A model generated the notes under the pieces. It did no database searches. It was given only the letters and a program-made list of their open reading frames with translations, and was not told where the DNA came from. From NCBI RefSeq assembly GCF_007752135.1, contig NZ_CP036298.1, forward strand, positions 3,782,001 through 3,846,000: a stretch of DNA of 64,000 nucleotides. The letters are read 5' to 3'. The DNA comes from Aureliella helgolandensis (GTDB taxonomy: Bacteria > Planctomycetota > Planctomycetia > Pirellulales > Pirellulaceae). This document shows positions 16,786-26,488 of this stretch, piece by piece (position 1 is the first letter of the stretch; every line of letters starts with the position of its first letter). The translations under genes and the position numbers were made by a program.

Positions 16786-17778
16786 ATGCAACAGAGTTTT
16801 GATCTCGATGAAGGCAAGTTACCCAAAGAATTTGGTATGGGATGTCTTATCATCAAGGGGGCACACCTGTGGCCACTTTCGCATGTCGTGTGGGATGGAA
16901 CCGCCAAAGCGGTCGGGGCAACTTATTTCTGTGATTTGGAAGCCCCGTGGGACAGCACAAACTTACTGCGAATTGAAGTGTACAAACTCCCGCAAGCAAA
17001 GGGTTTGCTCGCGGAACAACTAAAATGGTACACACGTGATCGCAAGAAACGACGAATCAAGATCGCAGATGGAGAACTCTTTGACACAAGCATGCTTCAC
17101 GTGAAGGGGCTCACCGAACAGTGGGAACCGGATGCGTTTCCACTCTCTAAATCTGAAATTATTCGTGTCTACACTGGCCCAAAACATGCCGTGATTTTCA
17201 GATTTCTGTCCAGATCCGGAACACTGCTCGACCACCCCGTGTTCAAACGAGCTGCCCGGAACATTCGATTTGACCTAACGCAATGGGTGGCGGATGTTCC
17301 CGATATCATCGACACGAGACCCAAGCGAAAGCGCAGCACGGAAACGCCGTTAACGGAGGAGCAGAAAGCCGAGCTCGGGAAAACGCTTCGCGCGACCATG
17401 AAGCGATTGAAGCTTTCTAAGATCAAGGGTACACCAGCCAGACTGAAGATTGTCGAACAAGAGATCACCGCAGCGAGGAAAGACAAAACGCTGACGCACG
17501 ATGAGAAAGTCGATCTCGCAATTGAACTGGGGAGTATTGCCGGACAAAGCTTCTGCAAGGAATTGGAGTGGGAATGGTGCAATGTTACAGGAAAAGATCA
17601 AAGCGAAGCCTATTGCGTTTGCAGCCCTGATCGTGGACTAGCCATCTATCCGGTCGACTGGATATTCGAACTGATCACGGACAAAAAACGTCCGCTGAAC
17701 TGCATTCTGACTTTCAACATGATCGAGGCTGGTCGCCTGCCGCCCTTACGGCCTCATTCCTATTCTCGCATCGGTTAA
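16786..17778 (+). CDS. Hypothetical protein with DUF3806-like C-terminus
   Basis: The product is 330 aa, soluble, with no signal peptide. The last 90 residues (DLAIELGSIAGQSFCKELEWEWC…SPDRGLAIYPVDWIFE) have the spacing I associate with DUF3806, where a small helical pair is followed by a Trp-containing strand and a P-x-D/S-W block. The N-terminal 170 residues are Trp-rich and do not match a family I know. A basic linker (RPKRKRSTE) separates the two. DUF3806 proteins have no assigned function. The gene sits alone between the repeat array and the IS4 element. Confidence 0.65.
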   Translation: MQQSFDLDEGKLPKEFGMGCLIIKGAHLWPLSHVVWDGTAKAVGATYFCDLEAPWDSTNLLRIEVYKLPQAKGLLAEQLKWYTRDRKKRRIKIADGELFDTSMLHVKGLTEQWEPDAFPLSKSEIIRVYTGPKHAVIFRFLSRSGTLLDHPVFKRAARNIRFDLTQWVADVPDIIDTRPKRKRSTETPLTEEQKAELGKTLRATMKRLKLSKIKGTPARLKIVEQEITAARKDKTLTHDEKVDLAIELGSIAGQSFCKELEWEWCNVTGKDQSEAYCVCSPDRGLAIYPVDWIFELITDKKRPLNCILTFNMIEAGRLPPLRPHSYSRIG

Positions 17779-17828
17779 CCGAGTGGCACGGAGTTTTACC
17801 AGAGCCTGAAGCGCTGGGCGGACTGGTG

Positions 17829-19525
17829 CTAGTGCATTGTCAAGACTAAGAATTAGGGTTGAGCGAGCGTTCGGAAAAAGGTGTCCGACACCAGAAGTGC
17901 AAAGCACCCGAAGGGCCGTTCCGGCTTTTGGTGTCGGACACGAATGGCACTTAATCGGCCTAAGGTACTGGTGCTTCTAGAGTTAAGTTCGATTGACAGC
18001 AGGGGGCTTCACTTGCGATGAGTTTGGGTAATCTTACCCTCCCGAACACACCAAGCAAGGAAGCCCCCGTGTGCCATCATCCGTTTGATTCGTTCCGCTG
18101 TCGAGTCCAACATGCGCGCCAACACGGCGATCTTTACTTCGCCGCCTTGATCTCCAAAGAGACTATCGCGTCAGTCTTTGGCAATGCAAGTGCCATTCTC
18201 GATTCGGCCAGAGTTTACAACACATCGGTCACGCTGTGGGTCTTCCTCTCGCAAGTCATGAGCATCCACCACGGCTGCGTCTCTGCGGTCGCCAAGCTGA
18301 TCACCCATCGAGTCGCCAACAACCAAACTGCTTGCTCTGCCGAAACCGGTGCTTACTGCATTGCTCGAGACAAAATCGACGAGCAATCCATGCAACGTCT
18401 TGTGACGGCCAGCGGACTTGCGATTGAAGACAGCAGTCCCGACCATTGGCGATGGCTGGGGCACCGCGTGATCACCGCCGATGGTGCCACCGTCACGATG
18501 GCAGACACGTCGGAGAATCAAGCCGCCTACCCGCAACTTAGTAGTCAAGCACCCGGTTGTGGATTTCCGATCTTGCGAGTCGTTGTACTGTTCGCGTTGT
18601 CGACTGGCGTTGTGCTCGACATGGCGATGGGCCGATACAAAGGTAAGTTCACTCACGAAGTAAGTTTGTTTCGTCAGATCGACGCAATCATCGAAGAAAC
18701 CGATGTTTTCCTAGCTGATCGCGCCTATGCGGGTTGGTTCGAGATGGCGAGGATGATTCAACGTGGTGCACACGTCGTTGTTCGCAAACACCAGTTGCGC
18801 AAGTCAGATTTTCGGACTGGAATTCGTTACGGCAAAGACGATCACTCCATCCAAATCGACAAGCCAGCTCGTCCCGACTGGATGAGCATTGAAGAGTACG
18901 AGACGTACCCGGACTTCATCACCATTCGCGAGATCCGTATCCGAGTTGAGAACAACGGATTTCGCACTCGCGAGATTATCGTTCACACATCGCTGTCGGA
19001 CGATACGGAGTACACGAGGGAGGACATCGCGGCCCTGTTCCGTAGAAGGTGGCAAGCAGAACTTCATTTACGGAGCTTGAAAACGGTCATGCAGATGGAA
19101 CACTTGCGCTGTAAAAAGCCGCATCGAGTGCGGAACGAAATTCGGACGCACATGTTGGCTTACAATTTGATTCGCGGGGTGATGTCTGAAGCGGCCGTCG
19201 AAGGCGACGTTCAACCTTGGCATATCAGTTTCAAGTCAACACTGACAACGGTGACGGATATGCTTCCGGTTCTAGGCCTAATCAGCAACGCCGATGAATT
19301 ATGCACTGTGTTGTACCGCTGCTGCTTGCAACACGCAGTTGGCAATCGACCGGACCGCTACGAGCCCAGGGTGCTCAAGCGAAGACCGAAGAAATACAAG
19401 CTGATGCAAAAGCCAAGAAGCGAATACAAACCCGGGGAGGCATAGGACTTACGCCGATTAAGTGCCATTCGTGTCGGACACCTTTTTCCGGGCAGCCCAA
19501 AAACTAAGCTTTGACAATGCACTAG
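17829..19525 (+). mobile_element. IS4-family insertion sequence flanked by CTAG
   Basis: The inner element is 17833-19521 (1689 bp), with inverted ends TGCATTGTCAA(g/a), flanked on both sides by CTAG, which could be a 4-bp target duplication or part of the ends. Sub-terminal blocks carry a GGTGTCCGACACC / GTGTCGGACAC palindrome set on both sides. The single transposase gene is intact. The same ends and sub-terminal blocks recur at 56559-56706 without the gene. Confidence 0.92.
18018..19445 (+). CDS. IS4-family DDE transposase
   Basis: The 475-aa product has the IS4 catalytic pattern: D155 (ITADGATVTM), D234 (VFLADRAYAGW) and E348 in the YREK-like block (RRWQAELHLRSLK). A long insertion between the second D and the E is also typical. 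It catalyses cut-and-paste movement of its element and could supply transposase in trans to the 148-bp derivative at 56559-56706. No frameshift or stop interrupts it. Length is normal for IS4 transposases. Confidence 0.93.
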   Translation: MSLGNLTLPNTPSKEAPVCHHPFDSFRCRVQHARQHGDLYFAALISKETIASVFGNASAILDSARVYNTSVTLWVFLSQVMSIHHGCVSAVAKLITHRVANNQTACSAETGAYCIARDKIDEQSMQRLVTASGLAIEDSSPDHWRWLGHRVITADGATVTMADTSENQAAYPQLSSQAPGCGFPILRVVVLFALSTGVVLDMAMGRYKGKFTHEVSLFRQIDAIIEETDVFLADRAYAGWFEMARMIQRGAHVVVRKHQLRKSDFRTGIRYGKDDHSIQIDKPARPDWMSIEEYETYPDFITIREIRIRVENNGFRTREIIVHTSLSDDTEYTREDIAALFRRRWQAELHLRSLKTVMQMEHLRCKKPHRVRNEIRTHMLAYNLIRGVMSEAAVEGDVQPWHISFKSTLTTVTDMLPVLGLISNADELCTVLYRCCLQHAVGNRPDRYEPRVLKRRPKKYKLMQKPRSEYKPGEA

Positions 19526-19769
19526 CCCCAGATATCGATTTGCTAGACCCAAAAGCGTGCTTCTCGACGCCCAGTCAGCAGGCGATGCTGTGAAGATTGC
19601 AGGGCAGCCCATTTCGCATCGTGCATGATCGAGTCAGTGGGACAAGAGTCACGAATGCGTGCCCCACACCGCAACCACGAAGCAACCCCGGGAAGGCGTT
19701 CCTGAACGGCGTTCCTGGATAGGACACCGAGCAGGACCATTGCCATACCAACCTTCTCGCCTTCCTCGT

Positions 19770-19816
19770 CCTACTCCTACTCCTACTCCTACTCCTACTC
19801 CTACTCCTACTCCTAC
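19770..19816. repeat. CCTACT hexamer tract, about 7.8 units
   Basis: Seven full CCTACT units and a partial eighth run without interruption. A related CCTACT/CGTGCT tract occurs at 34491-34590, in another long gene-free stretch. Confidence 0.95.
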
Positions 19817-19995
19817 CCTTAGGGCGCTGCGTCAAAAATCATCGCATACGAGGCGCGTCGGCCAGGGAGCCATTCGTGCATGGAGCTATTCAAAAGCCCG
19901 CATCCCCGTACCTCCTATCGCGAACCGCGTGAAGGCAGACCCTAGCCCTTATCCCTACTCCTCTTCCATTCTTAAGCGGCCGAGGACATCGTGCC

Positions 19996-20037
19996 ATTGC
20001 GAGTTCGACATTGCGAGTTCGACATTGCGAGTTCGAC
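19996..20037. repeat. 14-bp tandem repeat, 3 units
   Basis: Three exact copies of ATTGCGAGTTCGAC followed by a partial fourth (ATTGCG). No function visible. Confidence 0.95.
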
Positions 20038-20130
20038 ATTGCGCTGGAGGCATCGCTGGCACTAGCCTCGGTTTGCGTAACCGCGTGTACTGAGTAAGGA
20101 GGTCCGCATTGGCGTCCTGGCAGACCGTGT

Positions 20131-21306
20131 TCAACGCGCAGGTGCGGCGTGGTTTTTGGGCAATTCGGAATAGCCATTCTTGATCCAGAGTGAGACGATC
20201 ATTGCATGTGCTTGGATCAATTTGACCACATAGGCATCGTCCGACGTTTCCCGGACCCTAACGCCATGGTCGGTGTGTTCAACTTCCATTTGGATCTTCT
20301 TGCTAAATGCGAAGACGGCTCGAAACAGCGGGTCGCGCATCCGTATGGGATGTGCGTTCTCTAGGCGATCGTACATAGCCTCGACATGCACCTGAATTCT
20401 GCTGGCAACTTCGTCGTCGTCCGACTCGGTTAATGTTTCGACCCCCTGGGGAATGTTCTTGACGGAACGGCGAATCGCATCGCGGTGTTCAATCAAGTAG
20501 AAGAAATCTTGGTGATCCTTCGCGTGCTGTGAATCACCTGCATGTCCCCGTCCCATTCCACGCGGCATTCCAACTGCACTAGGCACTTCGCTTTCCTCCG
20601 TCGCCGCTTCTTTGCCAGCTTCTTCACAAGCACTGCATGCTGATTGCTCGCCCTTTCCCAGACACATACCGCATTTCTGTCCGCTGGAGTTGAGCGTGGA
20701 ATCGGTTTTGACGGTATCGAGCACCTTGCAATCGCCTTCGCAGCATTTGTTGGCACTTTCTGAGCCTTTCGAATCCCCCGCCGCTTTCTCGCAGGTCAGC
20801 CTTACCGGCAACGCTTGCTCCTTCTGCCCTGGGACTTCCTGCGATTTACACGCTTGGCAATTCTTGGTGCCATCGGCCGAAGCTGAATTCACCGCGATTT
20901 GGGATGCGGCAACTGCGGTGACGCTAATCGCGTTTCCCTGGAGACTTGGGCATGCACATATCCTCGGAAGCGCCGCGTCAGCCTTGCTGTCTGCCACTTC
21001 ACGGACTTCCACTGCGTCGGTATAAGCGGAACTCGGCTGTTCAGCACCTACCACCTGCTTGGTCGCATTGCTCGATTCGCAGCTACACGGAGCTGCCTTG
21101 GCAAGCTCACTATTTGTCGCTACGGCTGTCAAACAGCACTCAGATTTCGGCGTCTCGGAAGTCTTGACGCTTAGGGCCTCAGATGCTTGTTGGCAGCATG
21201 GGGTGTCCGATTCGGCGGACCTCTCTTTCGACACGGCTGCCGTGATCGCAGTGCCCAAAATGGCGACTGCCGAAAGTTTGACGATCAGTAAAACTCGTTT
21301 TTTCAT
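20131..21306 (-). CDS. Cysteine-rich exported protein with a conserved helical C-terminal domain
   Basis: The 391-aa product starts with a signal peptide (MKKRVLLIVKLSAVAILGTAI). Residues about 35-235 hold clustered cysteines (CC, CC, CSC, CAC, CQAC, CCEGDC, CGMC, CSAC) in a Ser/Ala/Glu background, the look of a metal-binding or redox-active secreted region. Residues about 265-391 form a compact domain (EHRDAIRRSVKNIPQGVETLTES, then MRDPLFRAVF, RVRETSDDAYVVKLIQAHA) that I recall from other exported proteins in metal-exposed bacteria, without a named function. It is divergent from the DUF2202/two-component operon. A periplasmic metal buffer or sensor partner is a reasonable guess. Confidence 0.7.
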   Translation of the reverse strand: MKKRVLLIVKLSAVAILGTAITAAVSKERSAESDTPCCQQASEALSVKTSETPKSECCLTAVATNSELAKAAPCSCESSNATKQVVGAEQPSSAYTDAVEVREVADSKADAALPRICACPSLQGNAISVTAVAASQIAVNSASADGTKNCQACKSQEVPGQKEQALPVRLTCEKAAGDSKGSESANKCCEGDCKVLDTVKTDSTLNSSGQKCGMCLGKGEQSACSACEEAGKEAATEESEVPSAVGMPRGMGRGHAGDSQHAKDHQDFFYLIEHRDAIRRSVKNIPQGVETLTESDDDEVASRIQVHVEAMYDRLENAHPIRMRDPLFRAVFAFSKKIQMEVEHTDHGVRVRETSDDAYVVKLIQAHAMIVSLWIKNGYSELPKNHAAPAR

Positions 21307-21545
21307 CGTGCATTCCTTCTGGATTCGTTCTTGATTCGTTCTTGATTCGGCACCGATGCGGGTGGCGGGAGATTATTTCCCTCTTTTGCAACTGCCGTAC
21401 CGACTGCAGTTTTCCCTGCAGAAGAAGTTATCGCGTCCCTGGGATGCGTTTCGCAAATTAGTGCGTTTTCCAAGTAGATCACGAAGGCTAACGATTCTTG
21501 AAAACGCAAACATTTCGGCTTCCCTGTAGGTGTGGACCGGTGGTC

Positions 21546-21561
21546 TGGCTCAAAGTGCGCA
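21546..21561 (+). promoter_or_regulatory. Candidate sigma54-type -24/-12 promoter
   Basis: TGGCTCAAAGTGCGCA has the invariant GG-N10-GC spacing of sigma54 promoters but deviates in the -12 box (GCGCA for TTGCA). It lies about 240 bases upstream of the DUF2202 gene, whose operon encodes a sigma54-activating regulator. A chance match cannot be excluded. Confidence 0.22.
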
Positions 21562-21801
21562 AAATTTGCAGCGCCAGGATTGGCAATTCGCGCACGATTT
21601 GCAGGGCATTCCATTGAGCGATCATTTTCACCTGCGTCTTACGGCTCGTTGCGTTCAAATTTCTAGCCCATAATCGCTGGTATGCGGTCTAATTACCTCC
21701 TTTCCATAGAATTGCAGCCATACGTTACCGGTAGCGGTATCTCAATTGCTTTTGAGCAGTAGTGTTAAACGAATCACTCACTCGACTTAAAGGTGGATGC
21801 C

Positions 21802-22770
21802 ATGAAACGCTTGCTGATTGGAATTGGATCGATCCTCGTGCTAACGTTTGTCGCCCCCATTACGATGGCACAACGAGGCGGCGCTGGATCTGGCCGCTCC
21901 GCTGGGAATGCTGTGCAGGTACAAACACGTGCGCGTATGGGCAATCAGGGGCGCAACCAGAACAGCGTGGGACTTCAAACTCAATCCAACACACGCTCTG
22001 GCAACCAAGGGCTCTCTCAAGCGCAGCGGGGCAATTCGAGTCGTCAATCCAATGGCAATCTGTCGGTGAACACCAGCGACACGGATTTGCTGCGCATGCG
22101 GGAGGAGGAAAAGTTGGCGCGCGACGTTTACATCCAGTTGGCGAAAACTTCCCAGCTGCCTATTTTCCAGAACATATCACGTGCCGAAAGCCAGCACATG
22201 CAGGCGCTTGAGCGTCTGAGTCCAGGAAGTAGAAGCAGTGGTCAAAACGATGCACCTGGAAGCTTCGTCTTTCCAGAGTACCAAAAACTTTATGACTCGC
22301 TCATTGCCAGCGGGGCACGTAGCCCATTGGATGCGTTGAAGGTAGGAGCTAAAATCGAGGAGATGGATATTGCAGATCTGAGACGAAGGCTGGCGGAAAC
22401 GACCGATCCGCAGGTTCAGAAAGTGCTTGAACGGTTGATGAGAGGTTCGGAAAACCACTTGCGCGCTTTCGCATCGCAGATCGCCAACCAGGGGGCAAGC
22501 TACAATGCTGAATTCCTATCCCAAACCGACTTCGACCAAATTGCAAACTCATCGGGATCCGGACAAGGAAACGGTCAGCAGTCCACCCGTGGGAGAAACG
22601 GTAGTGGGGGAAACGGCAGCGGACGGGGGGCTCAGAATCGAGGAAGTGCACTTCAGCCAGGGTTGCAAAACCAAAACTTCCGCAGCCAAGGGATCAGCGG
22701 TCAAGGGCTCAGCGCGCAGAAGCAAGGCGGTGTAATCCGGGGTGGCCGCGGCAGTGGACGAGCTCGATGA
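21802..22770 (+). CDS. Exported DUF2202 ferritin-like protein
   Basis: From the ATG at 21802, preceded by AAAGGTGG at 6-base spacing, the product is 322 aa with a signal peptide ending near MAQRGG. Residues about 95-245 form the DUF2202 four-helix domain: LLRMREEEKLARDVYIQLAK, FQNISRAESQHMQALERL and RGSENHLRAFASQI carry the Glu and His residues expected of a ferritin-like di-metal site. Long Gly/Asn/Gln/Ser-rich tails on both sides are disordered. The gene leads the two-component operon. A role in periplasmic metal binding or oxidation fits the family and the cysteine-rich neighbour; the metal is unknown. The in-frame GTG at 21793 is a less likely start. Confidence 0.8.
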   Translation: MKRLLIGIGSILVLTFVAPITMAQRGGAGSGRSAGNAVQVQTRARMGNQGRNQNSVGLQTQSNTRSGNQGLSQAQRGNSSRQSNGNLSVNTSDTDLLRMREEEKLARDVYIQLAKTSQLPIFQNISRAESQHMQALERLSPGSRSSGQNDAPGSFVFPEYQKLYDSLIASGARSPLDALKVGAKIEEMDIADLRRRLAETTDPQVQKVLERLMRGSENHLRAFASQIANQGASYNAEFLSQTDFDQIANSSGSGQGNGQQSTRGRNGSGGNGSGRGAQNRGSALQPGLQNQNFRSQGISGQGLSAQKQGGVIRGGRGSGRAR

Positions 22771-22841
22771 GCTCAAGGAGGCATAGCAGGAATTGGACAG
22801 CCCAGTGGATCTTCAGCCAATAATCGCGAGCAGAATAGTCG

Positions 22842-24152
22842 ATGCAGAAACCGAGCCCGCAAGGTGTGCCGCAGCCCAGGATCGTCGGACTCGCTTTTCT
22901 TGGTGTCTTGTGGTTGATGTTCGCTACGTGGCAGCGATCTGAGCACATTCACCAGTGTGAACTGATCCAAGATTCGCTAGCGTCGCAAGCGGAGACATTG
23001 TCGAGTGCTGTGACCAGCGGAGTCCAATCGCATCGCTGGTTCGGTCCGTTTGTCCAACAACAATTGCCAACCACCCTGGAAGTGCTCGCTAGATCTAACA
23101 ACGTCCTGGCGATTGCGGTCATTGTCAACGATGGCTCTGGCGAAGTCTTTTTCGCTGGAGATCGTGAGCGTGTCGATCTGGTACTTCCCGTGGGGGAACA
23201 TGCACGTGGCGATACGCTGCAGGTCGTCAGCAGCTTTAGCATGCGGAACAATCCTCCCCTACACGGAGACGTGGCTGACTTTGTTGGCGTCCCCGCATCG
23301 GTGGATTTTCATTGCGTGGTCGTACTGGACCGCACCGGAATGAAGGCTCAAATCTATCGCGAGGCCAGGAATCGCCTCCTAATCTTTGCATTGGGCACCC
23401 TACTTTTAATCGCCGCCGGAGCCGCATGGCAGTTTACCGTGCGACTAACGCAGGCCGAGGGAGCCACGCGAGTTCTGCAGGCAGAAACACGACACTTGCG
23501 CGAGCTGGGGCAAGCGGCAGCCGGGTTGGCGCACGAAACTCGAAATCCGCTGGGGTTGATCCGTGGCTGGACTCAAAGGCTTGTAAAATCGGGGCTGCCG
23601 ACCGACGTGCAGCAGGAACAGGCCGAAGCAGTGCTGGAGGAGTGCGACCGGGTAACCGCGCGGATCAATCAGTTCCTGGCCTTTGCACGCCAAGCGGAAG
23701 CGAACTTGGAATCGGTAGCTGTTGACAAGCTTGTTGCTGACTTGCAATCGCTGTTGCAATCAGACCTGCTTACCAACAATCTTGAGCTGGAAACGCTGCG
23801 GCTCGATCAGCCACCAGCAATTTGGGCAGATCGCGACCAGTTACGGCAAGTACTCTTCAATCTGCTCCAGAACGCCATTGCATTCGCCCCCCAGGGCAGC
23901 ACAATTACAATCTCCCTCAACCACTCCAAACGTGGTTCGTTCCGCTTGGAAGTCGCCGACCAGGGGCCGGGCGCTACCGAGGAGATTGTGGATTCGCTGT
24001 TTGAACCCTATGTCACGCGTCGACCGGGCGGTACCGGCCTAGGTCTATCCATCGTCCGCCGCATTGCGATTGCACACGGATGGGACGTGGACTACGAGCC
24101 TGGCCAGGGAATTGGCAGCGTCTTTTGGATTGACGGAATCCGCAGCGCGTGA
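22842..24152 (+). CDS. Membrane-bound sensor histidine kinase
   Basis: This 436-aa kinase has a transmembrane helix at about 13-28, an exported sensor segment of roughly 145 residues, a second helix at about 177-197, then an H-box with H231 (AGLAHETRNPLGLIRGW), N-box (NLLQNAIAFA), G1 (DQGPGA) and G2 (GGTGLGLSI). The family autophosphorylates on His and passes phosphate to a response regulator, here surely the NtrC-type protein 64 bases downstream. The layout resembles ZraS/AtoS-type kinases that control sigma54 regulators. The sensor segment has no family I recognise. Confidence 0.9.
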   Translation: MQKPSPQGVPQPRIVGLAFLGVLWLMFATWQRSEHIHQCELIQDSLASQAETLSSAVTSGVQSHRWFGPFVQQQLPTTLEVLARSNNVLAIAVIVNDGSGEVFFAGDRERVDLVLPVGEHARGDTLQVVSSFSMRNNPPLHGDVADFVGVPASVDFHCVVVLDRTGMKAQIYREARNRLLIFALGTLLLIAAGAAWQFTVRLTQAEGATRVLQAETRHLRELGQAAAGLAHETRNPLGLIRGWTQRLVKSGLPTDVQQEQAEAVLEECDRVTARINQFLAFARQAEANLESVAVDKLVADLQSLLQSDLLTNNLELETLRLDQPPAIWADRDQLRQVLFNLLQNAIAFAPQGSTITISLNHSKRGSFRLEVADQGPGATEEIVDSLFEPYVTRRPGGTGLGLSIVRRIAIAHGWDVDYEPGQGIGSVFWIDGIRSA

Positions 24153-24216
24153 AGCACTCCGTCGGCAAGCACTCGATCTCGATGACAACCATGAACACGA
24201 TACGTCTGAAATTCGC

Positions 24217-25566
24217 ATGACCAGTAACGCCTCACTGAAACGTGATTCTAAGTCACCCGTTCTGATGGTGGTCGACGACGAGCCATCTCAACGGAAGCTG
24301 ATTGGTGGGTTCTTTGAAGGTTTTGGATTCACGATTCTCGAAGCGGAGTCGGCTGAGACGATGCTCGAAACGCTCGCTCAACAGCCGCCCGATATGATCC
24401 TGCTGGACGTGCGTTTGCCCGCAATGAGTGGCATCGAGGCACTGCCGAAAATCCGGGAACTGCTGCCCACGATTCCCGTTGTTCTAATCACCGCCTATGC
24501 GGATCTTCGGCAGGCGGTTGCCGCCGTCAAAAATGGTGCAGACGACTATCTTTCGAAGCCAATCGACCTCGAAGAATTGAAAGTGGCGGTGTACGACGCT
24601 CTGGCTATCCCGTCATCAGACGATGCGCCACACACAATCGCGTTACCCAACCTGCCAGCGGACTTCATCTTCGAAAGCCGAGCGATGCGTCAGTTGCTCG
24701 AAACGGTCGCGGTCGTGGCTCCTTCCGAGGCGCCGATTCTCATCCAAGGTCCAAGTGGTTCCGGCAAGGAGGGGATCGCGCAATTGATTCACGCGTGGAG
24801 TTCACGTGCATCGCATCCAATCATCACAGCCAATTGTGCTGGCCTCTCATCGACATTGATCGAGAGTGAGCTCTTCGGTCACGTGAAGGGCGCGTTCACG
24901 GGAGCTTCGGAAGATCGAAAAGGCCTGTTTCGGACGGCGCATGGCGGAAGCCTATTTCTAGACGAGGTTGGCGAAATGCCACTGGAGATGCAGCCAAAGT
25001 TGTTGCGCGCGTTGGAGGCAAGCGAAGTGACACCCGTTGGCGGTGATCGCACTGTCGCTATCGATACACGCTTTATCGCAGCCACCAATCGCAATTTAGT
25101 CGATGAAATACAGGAAGGACGTTTTCGAGAGGACCTTTTCTATCGGCTGAACGTTGTCGAATTGATTGTTCCTGCACTTGCGGATCGTCGCGAAGACATC
25201 ATTCCGTTGGCAAGGTATTTCGCAAGCCAGTTTGCCAACCGGCAAGTCCGCATGTCACCGCAAGCATCCCGAGCGATGCTCACCCATTCCTGGACTGGAA
25301 ACGTTCGCGAATTGCGAAATGCTATTCAGCGCGCGTGCTTATTGTGCCAGGGTGATGTAATTCTTCCGGAACACCTACCCAGCAACATTGCCAGCGGACC
25401 AACCTCTGATTTGCCCGATGTTGGTCGTCTCTCGCAAGTCGAACGGGCAACCATTGTCGCAACGCTCCGAGAATGCGACGGAAATCGAACTCAGGCGGCC
25501 AAACAACTCGGCATCAGCCGCCGAGCACTGATCTACAAGCTGCACGACATCGAAGGCGAGCACTAG
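24217..25566 (+). CDS. NtrC-family sigma54-dependent response regulator
   Basis: The 449-aa protein has a receiver domain with phospho-acceptor D64 (MILLDVRLPAMSG) and a conserved Lys (YLSKPIDL), then a sigma54 AAA+ domain (GPSGSGKEG Walker A, the ELFGHVKGAFTGA loop that contacts sigma54, SLFLDEVGEM Walker B), and a C-terminal Fis-type helix-turn-helix (NRTQAAKQLGISRRALIYKL). It would activate sigma54 promoters in response to the kinase upstream. ATG at 24217 is the first start after the kinase stop that keeps the receiver intact. Targets likely include the local DUF2202 and cysteine-rich genes, by inference. Confidence 0.92.
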   Translation: MTSNASLKRDSKSPVLMVVDDEPSQRKLIGGFFEGFGFTILEAESAETMLETLAQQPPDMILLDVRLPAMSGIEALPKIRELLPTIPVVLITAYADLRQAVAAVKNGADDYLSKPIDLEELKVAVYDALAIPSSDDAPHTIALPNLPADFIFESRAMRQLLETVAVVAPSEAPILIQGPSGSGKEGIAQLIHAWSSRASHPIITANCAGLSSTLIESELFGHVKGAFTGASEDRKGLFRTAHGGSLFLDEVGEMPLEMQPKLLRALEASEVTPVGGDRTVAIDTRFIAATNRNLVDEIQEGRFREDLFYRLNVVELIVPALADRREDIIPLARYFASQFANRQVRMSPQASRAMLTHSWTGNVRELRNAIQRACLLCQGDVILPEHLPSNIASGPTSDLPDVGRLSQVERATIVATLRECDGNRTQAAKQLGISRRALIYKLHDIEGEH

Positions 25567-26488
25567 CAACTGCCGCTCCCAGTCGTCAACAATTTCTAGA
25601 CTTCGACGACCACTTGAATTCTGCAAGTCCACTTCTGCGGCACGCGTTTTGCACTTACAGCCAGTGACCCATGGGGGGAGTTTCGCTCCCTGAGCAAGGA
25701 CTCCCGTGGCAGAGAAAAAGCGTGCGTTCCAGAACTCCACGCAGATCCGAGGCCCCGGAGGAGTGACGCTTCCGATTGGCCAGTAGCAGCCGGCTGGTGT
25801 CCAGCAATGGCGTTCACTGCACGGGAGATTCCACTCGAAAGCGTGGCTTCCATGACTGAACGGATCGTTGAAATAGTAACCCGCCGCGAGTCTGGTTGTT
25901 GAAATAGTAACCCGCTGTGTGAGCAAGGACAGGTGGTTGCCGCTACAGGGCGATTAGGGACGCAACCTCCGCGATGAAATTCAACTTGCTACTAGATAAG
26001 CAGCCCGTGAAGCAATTTGCGAGGACGCGGTGAATTGCATGACATCCGCCGGCACACACAAAATTACTGCCCAGCGTCGCTACTCACCTAGCGATCACGC
26101 ATGGGAGATCGCAAGCGATGCTTGTAAGCTTGCGGAGGCGTCGTTCTCGATGGTTCAAAGATTTGCAAGCCTGCCGTATAAGCAACCTGTTTCATGAATC
26201 GGAGGGAGTCTTAGGAACGCATCCAGAAGAGCCAGCATCTGGCGATTGGCGCCAGATCGCAACTTGGCGAACCGGCTGGAAGCAGCGATGTGGTCTAAGC
26301 ATTTGATACTGTCGCGCCATGTGTGCGGATCCTGCCCACAGCGAATGGCCAAGCGTGCCAAGACGGTACTGTTTTAGAGATACAACTCGCGTGCATTCGG
26401 CTACGCAGTTTATTTGGGATCGATTGCATTTGCGGTCGATTGAAGTGAAAAGTCCAAACACCGTCTACGCGGTAACGAGGAACAGAAA
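25567..26488. other. Gene-free stretch with a dispersed-repeat fragment
   Basis: No coding frame with believable composition is present. About 25858-26010 matches the dispersed repeat family in the orientation opposite to the main array, with two tandem GAAATAGTAACCCGC boxes at about 25873 and 25906. The rest shows nothing I can name. Confidence 0.6.

Larger units (their letters stand above)
19526..20130. other. Intergenic region with simple repeats, no supported gene
   Basis: The stretch contains a CCTACT tract and a 14-bp tandem repeat (listed separately). Open frames here are low-complexity products of those repeats. No promoter or RNA gene was recognised. Confidence 0.6.

Noticed and set aside
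26118-26461. Short frames in the 25.6-26.5 kb spacer
   Set aside because: No ribosome binding site, no family likeness, next to repeat fragments.
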